DNA of 61,773 nt. Source: Planctomycetota bacterium. GTDB taxonomy: Bacteria; Planctomycetota; Phycisphaerae; Phycisphaerales; UBA1924. Position 1 is the stretch's first letter. Each line of letters opens with the position of its first letter. Of the stretch, positions 1 to 8,239 are shown one piece after another. The position numbers were made by a program, and so were the translations under genes. The DNA lies in assembly GCA_024276195.1 (NCBI GenBank), contig JAJRXR010000027.1:1-61773 (forward strand). The letters are read 5' to 3'. The notes beneath the pieces are model-generated. The model was not told the origin of the DNA, did not search any database, and saw only the letters and a list, made by a program, of their open reading frames with translations.

Positions 1-100
1 TCGTCGAAGCGGCGGCATCCGTGACCTCCTGACCGGAGGCCAGATCCATGGCCTCCAAGAGGCGCATCTTCGCCGCTCAACCAACACAGCGCAACCCCGC

Positions 101-181
101 TCATGCGCCGAACAACTGAGCCGTCAGACACTGCCTAGCAGTACCAGCAAACAACAGGCACGACAGAACGCTACTGACCAT
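101..181 (-). CDS. Short ORF with strong RBS and signal-like N-terminus, probably truncated
   Basis: Reading leftward from an ATG at 181 there is a 26-codon ORF whose start has a strong ribosome binding site (AAGGAGAA, 6-9 bases upstream). The peptide has a hydrophobic SVLSCLLFAGTA stretch, like the start of a secreted protein, but it stops at 101-103 and no reading frame to the left clearly continues it. The stop lies just beyond the 19-bp insertion-sequence-end repeat at 118-136, which overlaps the ORF. I infer that an export-signal start was left by a gene cut by an insertion, or that this is a chance ORF. The rest of 1-434 shows no other gene. Confidence 0.25.
   Translation of the reverse strand: MVSSVLSCLLFAGTARQCLTAQLFGA
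118..136 (-). repeat. 19-bp IS-end-like repeat, copy A
   Basis: On the minus strand this reads AGGCAGTGTCTGACGGCTC. It differs only at positions 4-5 from copies at 55019-55037 and 61641-61659. The last copy coincides with the 3' end of an IS5-type transposase gene. Read on the plus strand, this copy also encodes EPSDTA followed by TAG, like the EPSDTT-stop end of that transposase. It is most simply a solo end of the same insertion-sequence family; no transposase body is left beside it. Confidence 0.55.
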
Positions 182-434
182 GGTGATTCTCCTTTGAGTT
201 GAAGCAGTTGCCAATCAACACAAAGATCATGTACGCTGCCCAATTCGCCTGGTTTGCCCAGTTTGTCTCAATAAGTCACTTAGGTCTGAACATCTCACTA
301 CCAGCCCCAGAACACCGCGCGCAAAGTCATGGAGCTTATGCGAACAAATCGTGTACGCACGCCGCTCAGAGAATGAACGTACGACTCTGCGATGTCTGCT
401 CCGCAGCTATACAGCGATCAAGCTCAGCTCATCG

Positions 435-1523
435 CTAGTAAATACGCGCTCGAGCGGGGTTTCCGCCGGACTGCTCGGCCATAAACTGGATTGACTCAGG
501 CGTCGCACTATTGCCCGTCCAGCGACTCCCGCTCGGGAACCACGGGTTCGGATTGGAATAGGCCTCGGCCTGCGGCATTCCGGCGGCGTGCCCATCGAAG
601 TATGCGGCATTGATCGAGCCGTTGGGATGACGGAATGAGAGGAGTTGGTTCTCTGGAAGCTGGATGCTTGAGTTAAACGGCATTCGTCCGAATGCTGATG
701 AGCCCTGAATGATAGGGTTATTTGCGAAGAACGAGCCGAAAAAACTTGGCGCCAACCGGGGGTCGAAGTCGAGACCGTCATCGGCTGACGCGAACCTAGT
801 TCCGTCAGAGAACATGATTTTGGTCGAAGTGCTAATCCCGACACGATCGAGGCGAGGCACGAACCCGGCTGGTGAAACTGCGGCGTTCTCAAATGTCTCT
901 TTCATCCGCCGCGTCAGGCGCCCGTTTCCGACTTGGATAACGGGGATTGGGCTGTCGTAAGAGAGATAATAAAATGCCGTTGGGGCGAGATAGCTGATCT
1001 GGAGGAATCCGCGATCTTGAAGGGTCTCACGAAACTGCTCCTCATCTTGGATGGCGTTTACGCGGTAGATCGTGTCATTAAATACTCTGGCAGCAGCGCA
1101 CCCGTATTCATTGAAGAGCTGAGACGTGCGCGCAGCACGGTTCGGCGAGAGGCCAACCGCATCACCCAGAATCGGGCTGATCCAATCCAGTGTCGTCGTC
1201 GGTGCGTCCGGATCCGAGTCGAAGTAGAGTTGGTCGAGCGGCTGTTCTGTTGCTCCGATCTCGATCCACCAATGATTGAGGTTCGAGGTATTCGGGCCAG
1301 AGTAAAGATCTTGATTGTCAAGAGCATAGGACGTCTGCAACAGGGCGATCTGACGCTGCATGCTGGCGCAAACCATACTGCGGGCAGTACCCCTGGCGGC
1401 ACCGAGTGCTGGCAGCAGGATGCCGATGAGCAGCGCAATGATCGCGATAACAACCAGGAGCTCAATCAGCGTGAATCCATCTCGGTGATTTGCTCGTTGT
1501 GTATTGCGCATTGTGTTCTTCAT
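435..1523 (-). CDS. Prepilin-type N-terminal domain secreted protein (DUF1559/H-X9-DG type)
   Basis: A 362-residue protein with a short basic leader and the type IV prepilin cleavage/methylation motif [19 protein letters not shown], where the glycine before FTLIE is the expected prepilin peptidase site. The hydrophobic helix is followed by a long extracytoplasmic domain. Near the C-terminus the [17 protein letters not shown] segment matches the H-X9-DG signature of the large planctomycete family of pseudopilin-like proteins. The ATG at 1523 was chosen because GGAG lies about 8 bases upstream; a GTG four codons earlier is less likely. It follows the 124-residue gene at 1556-1930 by 32 bases on the same strand, so the two are probably co-transcribed. 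The specific substrate or role is unknown for this family. Confidence 0.85.
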   Translation of the reverse strand: MKNTMRNTQRANHRDGFTLIELLVVIAIIALLIGILLPALGAARGTARSMVCASMQRQIALLQTSYALDNQDLYSGPNTSNLNHWWIEIGATEQPLDQLYFDSDPDAPTTTLDWISPILGDAVGLSPNRAARTSQLFNEYGCAAARVFNDTIYRVNAIQDEEQFRETLQDRGFLQISYLAPTAFYYLSYDSPIPVIQVGNGRLTRRMKETFENAAVSPAGFVPRLDRVGISTSTKIMFSDGTRFASADDGLDFDPRLAPSFFGSFFANNPIIQGSSAFGRMPFNSSIQLPENQLLSFRHPNGSINAAYFDGHAAGMPQAEAYSNPNPWFPSGSRWTGNSATPESIQFMAEQSGGNPARARIY

Positions 1524-1555
1524 GGTATTCTCCACTGACTATCGTGAGCTGGCTG

Positions 1556-1930
1556 CTATGGACGGAGCTTTCTCGGAGACCGGTCACTGATATTGACGAC
1601 TTGTCCCCCGGATTTCACGATCTCTGATGAGACAGGGAGATCTCCGAGCATGATTCTGGCACGGGGAACAATGACCCACTGGTCATCCTCACCCCGATGG
1701 ATCGGGAGCAAGACATTCTCCCCGGTCTCCGGATTTTTCTCAGGCAGTGCCATGCCCCGCCTCCCCCCGGTGTTGAAGGTAAAACGATCACCGGTTGTGA
1801 CATCAACAAGGACATGGTTTTCTTTCAGATTGACACTCTCGCCTCCAAGCACCGCCCATACGAGCGACGCCCCCAGCACCACAACGGCCGCGATAAAGAG
1901 TCCGATCTGCCAGGGCTTCATCCGGTCCAT
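1556..1930 (-). CDS. Small single-pass membrane protein of unknown function
   Basis: This 124-residue protein has one N-terminal transmembrane helix (about residues 6-25, IGLFIAAVVVLGASLVWAV) and a polar, presumably extracytoplasmic tail containing VDVTTGDRFTFNTGGRRGMALPE. The ATG at 1930 has AAGGGA about 4 bases upstream; a TTG eight codons earlier is the alternative. A TATACT hexamer on the minus strand at 2018-2013 could be the -10 element, but I see no good -35. The gene precedes the prepilin-like gene at 435-1523, suggesting a small accessory membrane protein for it. That is inferred from adjacency only. I do not recognise the family. Confidence 0.7.
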   Translation of the reverse strand: MDRMKPWQIGLFIAAVVVLGASLVWAVLGGESVNLKENHVLVDVTTGDRFTFNTGGRRGMALPEKNPETGENVLLPIHRGEDDQWVIVPRARIMLGDLPVSSEIVKSGGQVVNISDRSPRKLRP

Positions 1931-2075
1931 GCTTTCCCTTTTCGCCTCGGGCAATCCTCATCCGGGCGCGGTGGTGTCCATTGTCTCGAGGCTGCTCTCG
2001 TGCAGCCTTGCGAGTATAGAGGGAATCTGGCTCGCAGGCCCTATCCCGAGTGATCTCAATGCAATCTAAACCGTA

Positions 2076-3203
2076 TCAGGGCCTTTCACCCGCCTGGGCG
2101 TTCGGAGCCCGTGCGGGGTGGAGCTCGATGACGACGGGGTAGTGGTCCGAGGCGTAGCCGGGGAAGGTGTCGAGTTCTCGCCAACTGATCGTGCTCGGGC
2201 GGGCGGGGGTTCCGAGGACGAACTCGGAGGCCGGGTCGCTCAGGGCGCGGGCGAGATCGTTGGCGAGGATCAGGTCGATGCGCCGCCCAGATTCGTGCGA
2301 GGTCCAGGCTTTGGCGGGCGGCGGGTTGTCCTCGAAAAGATCGGTGAAGCCGGCGTTGAGGTAGGCCTGGACGCTGGGGGCGTCGGTCTCGGCGTTGAAA
2401 TCGCCGAGGATGAGCGTGGGGATGGGAGCGCCGCTCTCGTCCGCTTCCGAGAGGAGCGCGAGCAGGCCTTCGGTTTCTTTGTCACGCCAGTAGTCGCTGT
2501 AGCGCCCTGATTTGTGGTGGACGACGAGCAGGCGGAGGCGGAGGGGGGCCTGACCATCCCAGGCGGCGGCGGGGACCTCGACGACGCCCATGAGCGGGGA
2601 GCGGTGGAAGACGATGTCCTCGCCGGCGTACCAGTTTTTGTTTCGGCCGTATTTTTCGGGGTGGACCCCCCCGAGCGGGCGGCGGACCCAGTTTTGGGAT
2701 TCGACGATGGGGTAGCGCGAGAGGATGGCCTGTTCGATGCCGCGCTCATCGCCGGCGTCGATCGAGAGGATGTGCGTGTAGCCCATGTCCTCGAGTCGCC
2801 CGGACATGAACCAGTCGAGCGCGGCGCGAGACTCGATCTCCTGCAAGCAGAGGATGTCGGCGTCGATGGCGCGGATGGCCGCGGCGACGGCGTCGAGCTG
2901 GCCCTCGGGTTTGATGTCGTCGATGTCCTCCTGGCGATCGCTCAGGGTCGGGTCGTCGATGTCGTCGAACAGATTCTCGATGTTGTAGGTCGCGATGCGG
3001 AGGGCGCCGGGTGTGCGCTCGGGGGCGGTGGTTGTCCCGAACCGGGGCGGGAAGAGCGCTTCGACCGCGCTGGCCTGGGCGGCATTCTGCGCCGCGTCCG
3101 GGGCGACCTCTGGGGCCGACTCGGGCTGGGCGTATGCGGACAGCCCGACAGCAAGGGCAGCGGCGAGGGCGGTCAAGGTCAACTGCAATCGTGGGATGCT
3201 CAT
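2076..3203 (-). CDS. Secreted endonuclease/exonuclease/phosphatase family protein
   Basis: A 375-residue protein with a signal peptide (hydrophobic LTLTALAAALAVGLSAYA) followed by the Mg-dependent EEP nuclease/phosphodiesterase fold. Conserved pieces in order are RIATYNIENLF (metal/phosphate-binding Asn and Glu), LQEIE, VVHHKSGR (catalytic His region), LILGDFNAE (Asp/Asn) and YASDHYPVV (the C-terminal Asp-His pair). All expected catalytic positions are present, so an active hydrolase acting outside the cytoplasm is likely; the substrate (nucleic acid, lipid or phosphoester) cannot be read from sequence. The ATG at 3203 was chosen because it begins the signal peptide and has AGGAG about 8 bases upstream; the frame is open further upstream without signal-like sequence. 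Confidence 0.85.
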   Translation of the reverse strand: MSIPRLQLTLTALAAALAVGLSAYAQPESAPEVAPDAAQNAAQASAVEALFPPRFGTTTAPERTPGALRIATYNIENLFDDIDDPTLSDRQEDIDDIKPEGQLDAVAAAIRAIDADILCLQEIESRAALDWFMSGRLEDMGYTHILSIDAGDERGIEQAILSRYPIVESQNWVRRPLGGVHPEKYGRNKNWYAGEDIVFHRSPLMGVVEVPAAAWDGQAPLRLRLLVVHHKSGRYSDYWRDKETEGLLALLSEADESGAPIPTLILGDFNAETDAPSVQAYLNAGFTDLFEDNPPPAKAWTSHESGRRIDLILANDLARALSDPASEFVLGTPARPSTISWRELDTFPGYASDHYPVVIELHPARAPNAQAGERP

Positions 3204-3244
3204 GGGCGAGTCTCCTGCTGGCCCCTGTGGTGAGGGGGTGAACT

Positions 3245-4228
3245 CTAGCGCGCCGCCCCGGCCCGCCCGGAGCCATGGCGGCGACCGAGCTTGGCCCGGA
3301 CAACGACGCGAGACGCCCACGAGCTGGGGGCGTTGATGCGTCCGCCGCGGACGATGCGGGATGGGTCGCGCTGGAGCTCGGTGAGCACGCCCGCGCCGAG
3401 CTCGGTCAGGGAGAGAACGGCGCGCCCGGAATCCGGGAGCATCATCGAGGCGAGTTCCTGCCCGTTGACCAGGCTGGACTGGGCATTCTGAGTCCAGCGG
3501 GCGACGAAGGCGGCGCAGGCGTCGGTGTCGGTCCAGGCGCGCAGCTTGAACGCCGTCAGCCCGAACTCCTCGAAGCTCTCGCTGGGCAGGTGGACCCGGC
3601 GCGGCACGGAATCGAAGTCTCGCGCAAAGTTGCGCAGCACCCCCACCACCCGCATCGAAGCGCCCCAGCGGCGCGCGGTGCGGGCCGCCTCGTGGGCGTC
3701 GGCTTGCGGCGCAAGGCCCGCGATCGCCAGCACGACGATCGCCAGCGATCCCCAGCCGGCGACGGCGCTTTCCTTGAGATCGGCGGTCGTGGTGTGGGTC
3801 CGGGTTTCCAGGTCGCGCCCCATCTCGTCCAGGGCGGAGAGCACCCAGGCGGGGTCGATCGCGTAGGAGCAGACAGCGGCAGAAAATGCGGGCCAGAGCG
3901 GGTCAGCGTGGCGCGGCGCGTTGGCGTCGAGCGCCCGCTCGGTCTGGTCGCGGAGGCGGGCGAGGTTCTGCAGGCGGGCCTCGACGGGCCAGTTGGCGTC
4001 GATGAGATCTCGGGCGGCGCGGTACCACGCCAGGAGCGCGATGAGCGACTCGCGGCGCGGCGAGCCGATCGGGCGCAAGCAGGCGAGGATCGGCTTGCCC
4101 TCACGAGCGCCCCAGTTGGCGCAGTGGAGAAAGGACTTGGCGGTCTCGGTCGGGTCGAGCCCGCTGGCGACGGGCGCCACGCCCGGGGCCTGGCGCCAGC
4201 GTTCGGCGATCGTGTCCCAACTGCTCAT
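3245..4228 (-). CDS. Squalene/phytoene synthase family-like protein
   Basis: A 327-residue, mostly helical protein resembling trans-isoprenyl diphosphate synthases of the squalene/phytoene synthase family (HpnC/HpnD/CrtB group). LLAWYRAARDLIDAN sits where the first Asp-rich substrate motif is expected. RVVGVLRNFARDFDSVPRRVHLP matches the second motif, normally NILRDxxED followed by GRxYLP. Both motifs are degenerate (fewer Asp/Glu than active enzymes), so catalysis is uncertain. The gene is divergent from ispH, which makes an isoprenoid role plausible. The ATG at 4228 starts the recognisable fold and has GGAG upstream; the frame extends upstream without conserved sequence. Confidence 0.55.
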   Translation of the reverse strand: MSSWDTIAERWRQAPGVAPVASGLDPTETAKSFLHCANWGAREGKPILACLRPIGSPRRESLIALLAWYRAARDLIDANWPVEARLQNLARLRDQTERALDANAPRHADPLWPAFSAAVCSYAIDPAWVLSALDEMGRDLETRTHTTTADLKESAVAGWGSLAIVVLAIAGLAPQADAHEAARTARRWGASMRVVGVLRNFARDFDSVPRRVHLPSESFEEFGLTAFKLRAWTDTDACAAFVARWTQNAQSSLVNGQELASMMLPDSGRAVLSLTELGAGVLTELQRDPSRIVRGGRINAPSSWASRVVVRAKLGRRHGSGRAGAAR

Positions 4229-4419
4229 CCACACACTCCGTCCCCCCACACACACCGCCGGGGAGGTGAAACGTACACCATGATCGCGTTTCAACCCAGT
4301 GCGAGAGAGGCCCCGAGGGGGAGAAGGTGGACAACCTGTCGGATGGGCCAGTCCGGGGGCGAGCTATCATCTCGGCGCAGGCACGAACTGATCTCGACCG
4401 ATGATGAAAAGGATCCGGT

Positions 4420-5463
4420 GTGCGCCTTATTCTCGCCAATCCCAGGGGGTTCTGTGCTGGTGTGCGCATGGCGATTGATGTCGTTGACCAGGTTCTGGAC
4501 GTGTTCGAGGGTGAGCCGGTCTTTGTTTATCACGAGATCGTTCACAACCGGCATGTGGTCGATCGGTTCCGAGGACGCGGGGTCACGTTTGTTGAGGATC
4601 TGGGCTCTGTGCCCGAGGGGAGCGTGGTCGTGTTCAGCGCCCACGGGATCAGCCCGGCGGTTCGGGGCGAGGCGCGTGATCGCGGGCTGCGGACGATCGA
4701 CGCGACGTGCCCGCTGGTGACGAAGGTTCACTCGGAGGCAATCCGGTACGCGCGTCAGGGGTACCAGATCCTGCTTGTCGGGCACAGGGACCACCAGGAG
4801 GTCATCGGGACCCGCGGCGAGGCGCCGGAGCGAACGCTGGTCGTCGAATCAGCGGATGATGTCGAGTCGCTCGTGGTCGAGGATCCGGGCAAGCTGGTGT
4901 ACCTGACGCAGACGACGCTCTCGACGGACGACGCCGGGGTGATTGTCGAGGCGATCAAGCGGAGGTTCCCGGGGGTCAAGGCGCCGCCGAGCGAGGATAT
5001 TTGCTACGCGACGACCAACCGCCAGGCGGCGGTCCGCCAGATCGCGCCCGAGTGTGATCTGGTGCTCGTGGTCGGGTCCAAGAACTCGTCGAACTCGGTG
5101 CGCCTGACGGAGATCTCGCAGAACGTCGGGACGCGGGCGAAGCTGCTCGACGATGCGAGCGCCCTGGACGATGCCTGGTTCACGGAGGGGACGGAGACGG
5201 TGCTTGTCACGGCTGGGGCTTCGGCGCCGGAGGATCTGGTCGCGGCGTTGTGCCGAGAGCTTGTCGATCGCTTCGGGGCGACGATCGAGCAGCGGGACGT
5301 GTACCCGGAAGATGTCGAGTTCGGGCTGCCCCTGACACTCAAAAAGGCGATGGTGGAGCGCGGGATCGACCCGAGGGATCGGCGGGTGATGGTCGAGGCG
5401 CCGGTGATCAGCGCCGAGCTGTACGGGGCGACCGACCTGACCATCTCGGCGCGGAAGGCATAA
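4420..5463 (+). CDS. ispH: 4-hydroxy-3-methylbut-2-enyl diphosphate reductase
   Basis: IspH/LytB catalyses the last step of the methylerythritol phosphate pathway, reducing HMBPP to IPP and DMAPP through a [4Fe-4S] cluster. The 347-residue protein has the three cluster cysteines at about C12 (RGFCAGV), C97 (DATCPLV) and C195 (DICYATTNRQ). It also has the catalytic Glu in HQEVIGT (about 127), the substrate histidines near 42 and 75, and the SKNSSNS phosphate-binding segment. The start is a GTG at 4420; the conserved MRLILANPRGFC begins there. It is followed 11 bases later by rlmN, and the squalene/phytoene-synthase-like gene diverges upstream. Length and motifs are normal for the family. Confidence 0.96.
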   Translation: MRLILANPRGFCAGVRMAIDVVDQVLDVFEGEPVFVYHEIVHNRHVVDRFRGRGVTFVEDLGSVPEGSVVVFSAHGISPAVRGEARDRGLRTIDATCPLVTKVHSEAIRYARQGYQILLVGHRDHQEVIGTRGEAPERTLVVESADDVESLVVEDPGKLVYLTQTTLSTDDAGVIVEAIKRRFPGVKAPPSEDICYATTNRQAAVRQIAPECDLVLVVGSKNSSNSVRLTEISQNVGTRAKLLDDASALDDAWFTEGTETVLVTAGASAPEDLVAALCRELVDRFGATIEQRDVYPEDVEFGLPLTLKKAMVERGIDPRDRRVMVEAPVISAELYGATDLTISARKA

Positions 5464-5474
5464 AGCCGAGACGA

Positions 5475-6632
5475 ATGCGCCACCCCGAGCACCACATCTT
5501 CTCCCACACGCCCGAGTCGCTCGCCCGATGGTGCGACGAGCGTTCGATGCCCGCGTTTCGGGCGAAGCAGATACTCGAATGGGTGTACGCCAGGGGCGTG
5601 ATTGACCCTGCGCTGATGACGAATCTCTCGGAGAAAGACCGCGAGGCGCTGGCGCGGGAGATGACCTTTCTCTCTGGGCCGACGGTCGCCCACCAGCTCG
5701 CTTCGGACGGGACGCAGAAGCTACTGATCGAGTGGCCCGATGATCTGACCGAGATCGCGCCCGAGGAGGCGAGCGTCGATCACTCGATGCGGTTGCCGCT
5801 GCTGGGCTCGGAGATGCCGTACTCGAACAGCGCGCGCCAGACCGAGTGTGTGATGATCCCCACGAAGGAAGCTCGTGCGGACGGGATCGCGTCGCGACGG
5901 ACCGCGTGCATCTCGAGCCAGGTCGGGTGCCCGGTGGGGTGCCGGTTCTGCGCCTCGGGGCTGGGTGGGCTGGACGGGAACTTATCAACAGGGCGGATCG
6001 TCGAGCAGGTCTGGCGCCTGGGGCGTCTGGAGCGGGTGGATCGGATCACGAACGTGGTGTTCATGGGGATGGGCGAGCCGCTGGCGAACTTCCGGGCGGT
6101 GACGGACGCGGTGCGCCGGATCACGGCTCCCTGGGGGCTGGGGATCTCGGCGCGGAAGGTGACGATCTCGACGGTGGGGATGCCGCGCGCGATCGAGCGT
6201 TTGGCGGCGGAGCTGGATGTCCCGGTGACGCTGGCGTTGTCGCTGCACGCGCCGAGCGATGAGCTGCGCCGGCGCCTGATCCCGTGGGCGGAGCTGACGA
6301 GCATTGAGGACCTGCTGGGGGCTTGCAGGAAATGGTTCGACAAGACCGGTCGAGAGATAACCCTTGAGTACATCCTGCTGGGAGGCGTGAACGATCAGCC
6401 CGAGCACGCGCAGGAGCTTGCGTGCGTGGCGAAATCTCTCCGTGGGAACGTGAACCTGATCCGGTACAACGAGGTCGCGGGGCTGCCCTACGAGCGTCCG
6501 GACAGCGCCGACGTGGCTCGGTTTCAGGAGATTCTCCGGGATCGCGGCGTCAACGCGCACATCCGGGCGTCGCGCGGGCGTGACATCGCTGCGGCGTGCG
6601 GGCAGCTCCGCCATGAGAGCGCCGGCCCCTGA
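5475..6632 (+). CDS. rlmN: Dual-specificity RNA methyltransferase RlmN
   Basis: A 385-residue radical SAM enzyme that methylates C2 of adenosine in 23S rRNA (A2503) and some tRNAs. The radical SAM cluster motif CxxxCxxC is at C152-C156-C159 (VGCPVGCRFC). The family-typical upstream TECVMIP, the LSLHAP segment and the C-terminal RGRDIAAACGQL with the cysteine used in the methyl transfer intermediate are all present. The ATG at 5475 lies 11 bases after the ispH stop and begins the RlmN N-terminal domain; the frame is open well upstream inside ispH, but that stretch is a shadow. Confidence 0.95.
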   Translation: MRHPEHHIFSHTPESLARWCDERSMPAFRAKQILEWVYARGVIDPALMTNLSEKDREALAREMTFLSGPTVAHQLASDGTQKLLIEWPDDLTEIAPEEASVDHSMRLPLLGSEMPYSNSARQTECVMIPTKEARADGIASRRTACISSQVGCPVGCRFCASGLGGLDGNLSTGRIVEQVWRLGRLERVDRITNVVFMGMGEPLANFRAVTDAVRRITAPWGLGISARKVTISTVGMPRAIERLAAELDVPVTLALSLHAPSDELRRRLIPWAELTSIEDLLGACRKWFDKTGREITLEYILLGGVNDQPEHAQELACVAKSLRGNVNLIRYNEVAGLPYERPDSADVARFQEILRDRGVNAHIRASRGRDIAAACGQLRHESAGP

Positions 6633-6671
6633 CGCCTTGGCCTCCGCCAGGCGCGGGGCTAGTCTGCCCGC

Positions 6672-7448
6672 ATGGTCTGGATTCTTGCACAATCGGGCAA
6701 CGGCACGCCCCCGTCATGGACGGATGAGTTCCACGCGTTCACCAGCTTCCACGCGGTCGCGGTCTCGGTGAGCATCGCGCTCATTGCGTTGATCTGCTCG
6801 CTCGGGCGGAGCTGGAGGGGTGACGCGCGCGAGCGCCGCCTGCGCCGTTCGATCGGGTGGCTCATGTTTGCGTTCTTTGCGTTCAGCACGGTCTGGCGGC
6901 TGACGCCGGGGCAGTTTGATCTGAACGAGTCGCTGCCGCTGCATATGTGCAGGGTCATCGGGTGGGTCTCGGTAATCTCGATGCTGACGGGCGGGTGGCG
7001 CTGGCGGGCGTTGACGTTCTACTGGGGATTCGGGCTGAGCACGCAGGGGTTTGTGACGCCCATGTGGAGCGACGGGTACGCGAGCCTGAACTTCTGGCTG
7101 TACTGGGGGAGCCACGCGCTGATCAGCGGCGCGGCGGCGTACGACCTGTTCGTGCTCGGGTACCGACCGAGCATGCGCGATCTGCGATTGGCGTGGGCCT
7201 GGGGGCTCGTGTTCGTCGTGATTGTCATTGCGTTCAACCAGGTGGCCGGGACGAACTATTCGTACCTGGGCTCAGGACAGTACGAAGGCACGTCGGTCGT
7301 GGACTTTCTGGGGCCATGGCCTCGACGTGCGACGAGGATCGTGCTGCTCGGCGGGCTGGTTTTCTTCGCGCTGCACATCGTTGCTACGCTGGTGCTGCGT
7401 GCGATCGGGGCCTTGCAGGACCGTCAGTCCCCGCGTGAGAGCGCATAA
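6672..7448 (+). CDS. TIGR02206/YwaF-like integral membrane protein, copy 1
   Basis: A 258-residue polytopic membrane protein with about six or seven hydrophobic segments. The pattern of short TM helices with conserved LPLHMCR, FYWGFGLSTQGFVTP and FWLYWGSHA pieces matches the TIGR02206 (YwaF) family, whose function is not established. It is followed 17 bases later by a paralogue with the same layout (7466-8230), so the pair arose by tandem duplication. Neighbours on the right are cell-surface polysaccharide genes, but no functional link is proven. Confidence 0.75.
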   Translation: MVWILAQSGNGTPPSWTDEFHAFTSFHAVAVSVSIALIALICSLGRSWRGDARERRLRRSIGWLMFAFFAFSTVWRLTPGQFDLNESLPLHMCRVIGWVSVISMLTGGWRWRALTFYWGFGLSTQGFVTPMWSDGYASLNFWLYWGSHALISGAAAYDLFVLGYRPSMRDLRLAWAWGLVFVVIVIAFNQVAGTNYSYLGSGQYEGTSVVDFLGPWPRRATRIVLLGGLVFFALHIVATLVLRAIGALQDRQSPRESA

Positions 7449-7465
7449 GCGAGGTCGCTATCGCG

Positions 7466-8230
7466 ATGCCCCCCCCACCGACGACGCTCGAAACGACTGG
7501 GCTTGGTTGGATCGAGCGCTTCACGTCGTTCGGCGTCTTTCATCTGGTGGTGTTCGTCTTGGCGGTCGTGCTGATTGTTGGCTCGTGCGCACTCGGGCGG
7601 CGCTGGCGGGGGATGGTGAAGGAGAAACGCCTGCGGACCGCTTGGATCGTGTTCACGCTGGCGTGGCAGGCTTTCGCGGTGGCCTGGTGGGTGGCGCCGA
7701 TGAACTTTGCGGATGACGTGCTGCCGCTGCATGTGTGCGATATCGCGGCGTGGGTGGCGCCGCTGGCGCTGGCGATGCAAACTCGATGGCTCCGGGCGTG
7801 GCTGTACTTCTGGGCGATCGGGCTCTCGACGCAGGCGTTCTTCACGCCTGTGATCCAGGAGGGGGCGGGCGACGCCCGGTTCTGGCTGTTCTGGATAGGA
7901 CACCTGCAGATTGTGGGCTCGGCGATCTACGACGTCGCGGTTCTGGGCTATCGCCCAAAGATCCGGGACCTGGCGGTGGTGGTAACGATCTCGCTGGTAT
8001 ACGCGGCGGTGATGCTCGCGCTGAACATCGCGTTCGGCTGGAACTATGGGTATCTGGGCCGGGGCTCGCCCGATGCGCCGACGCTGATCGACCATCTCGG
8101 GGCGTGGCCCTTCCGCCTGCTGCCGCTGGTGAGCCTGGGCGTCGCGGCGATGGCGCTGGCGTGGGCGCCTTGGGCTCTGGTCGCCCGGGTCAAGAACGGC
8201 GCTTCGGATGAGTCGGGCGCGGTTCACTAG
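7466..8230 (+). CDS. TIGR02206/YwaF-like integral membrane protein, copy 2
   Basis: This 254-residue polytopic membrane protein is paralogous to the gene just upstream. It shares LPLHVCD for LPLHMCR, LYFWAIGLSTQAFFTP for FYWGFGLSTQGFVTP, FWLFWIGHLQ for FWLYWGSHAL, and a matching NYGYLGRG for NYSYLGSG near the last helices. The copies are clearly diverged, so both have been kept for some time. The WecA-like gene begins 9 bases after it, suggesting one transcription unit 6672-11769. Function unknown. Confidence 0.75.
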   Translation: MPPPPTTLETTGLGWIERFTSFGVFHLVVFVLAVVLIVGSCALGRRWRGMVKEKRLRTAWIVFTLAWQAFAVAWWVAPMNFADDVLPLHVCDIAAWVAPLALAMQTRWLRAWLYFWAIGLSTQAFFTPVIQEGAGDARFWLFWIGHLQIVGSAIYDVAVLGYRPKIRDLAVVVTISLVYAAVMLALNIAFGWNYGYLGRGSPDAPTLIDHLGAWPFRLLPLVSLGVAAMALAWAPWALVARVKNGASDESGAVH

Positions 8231-8239
8231 ACTCGACCC

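Noticed and set aside
2118-3336. Long open frames on the plus strand opposite the EEP nuclease
   Set aside because: Shadow frames from high-GC third positions; no start signals or motifs.
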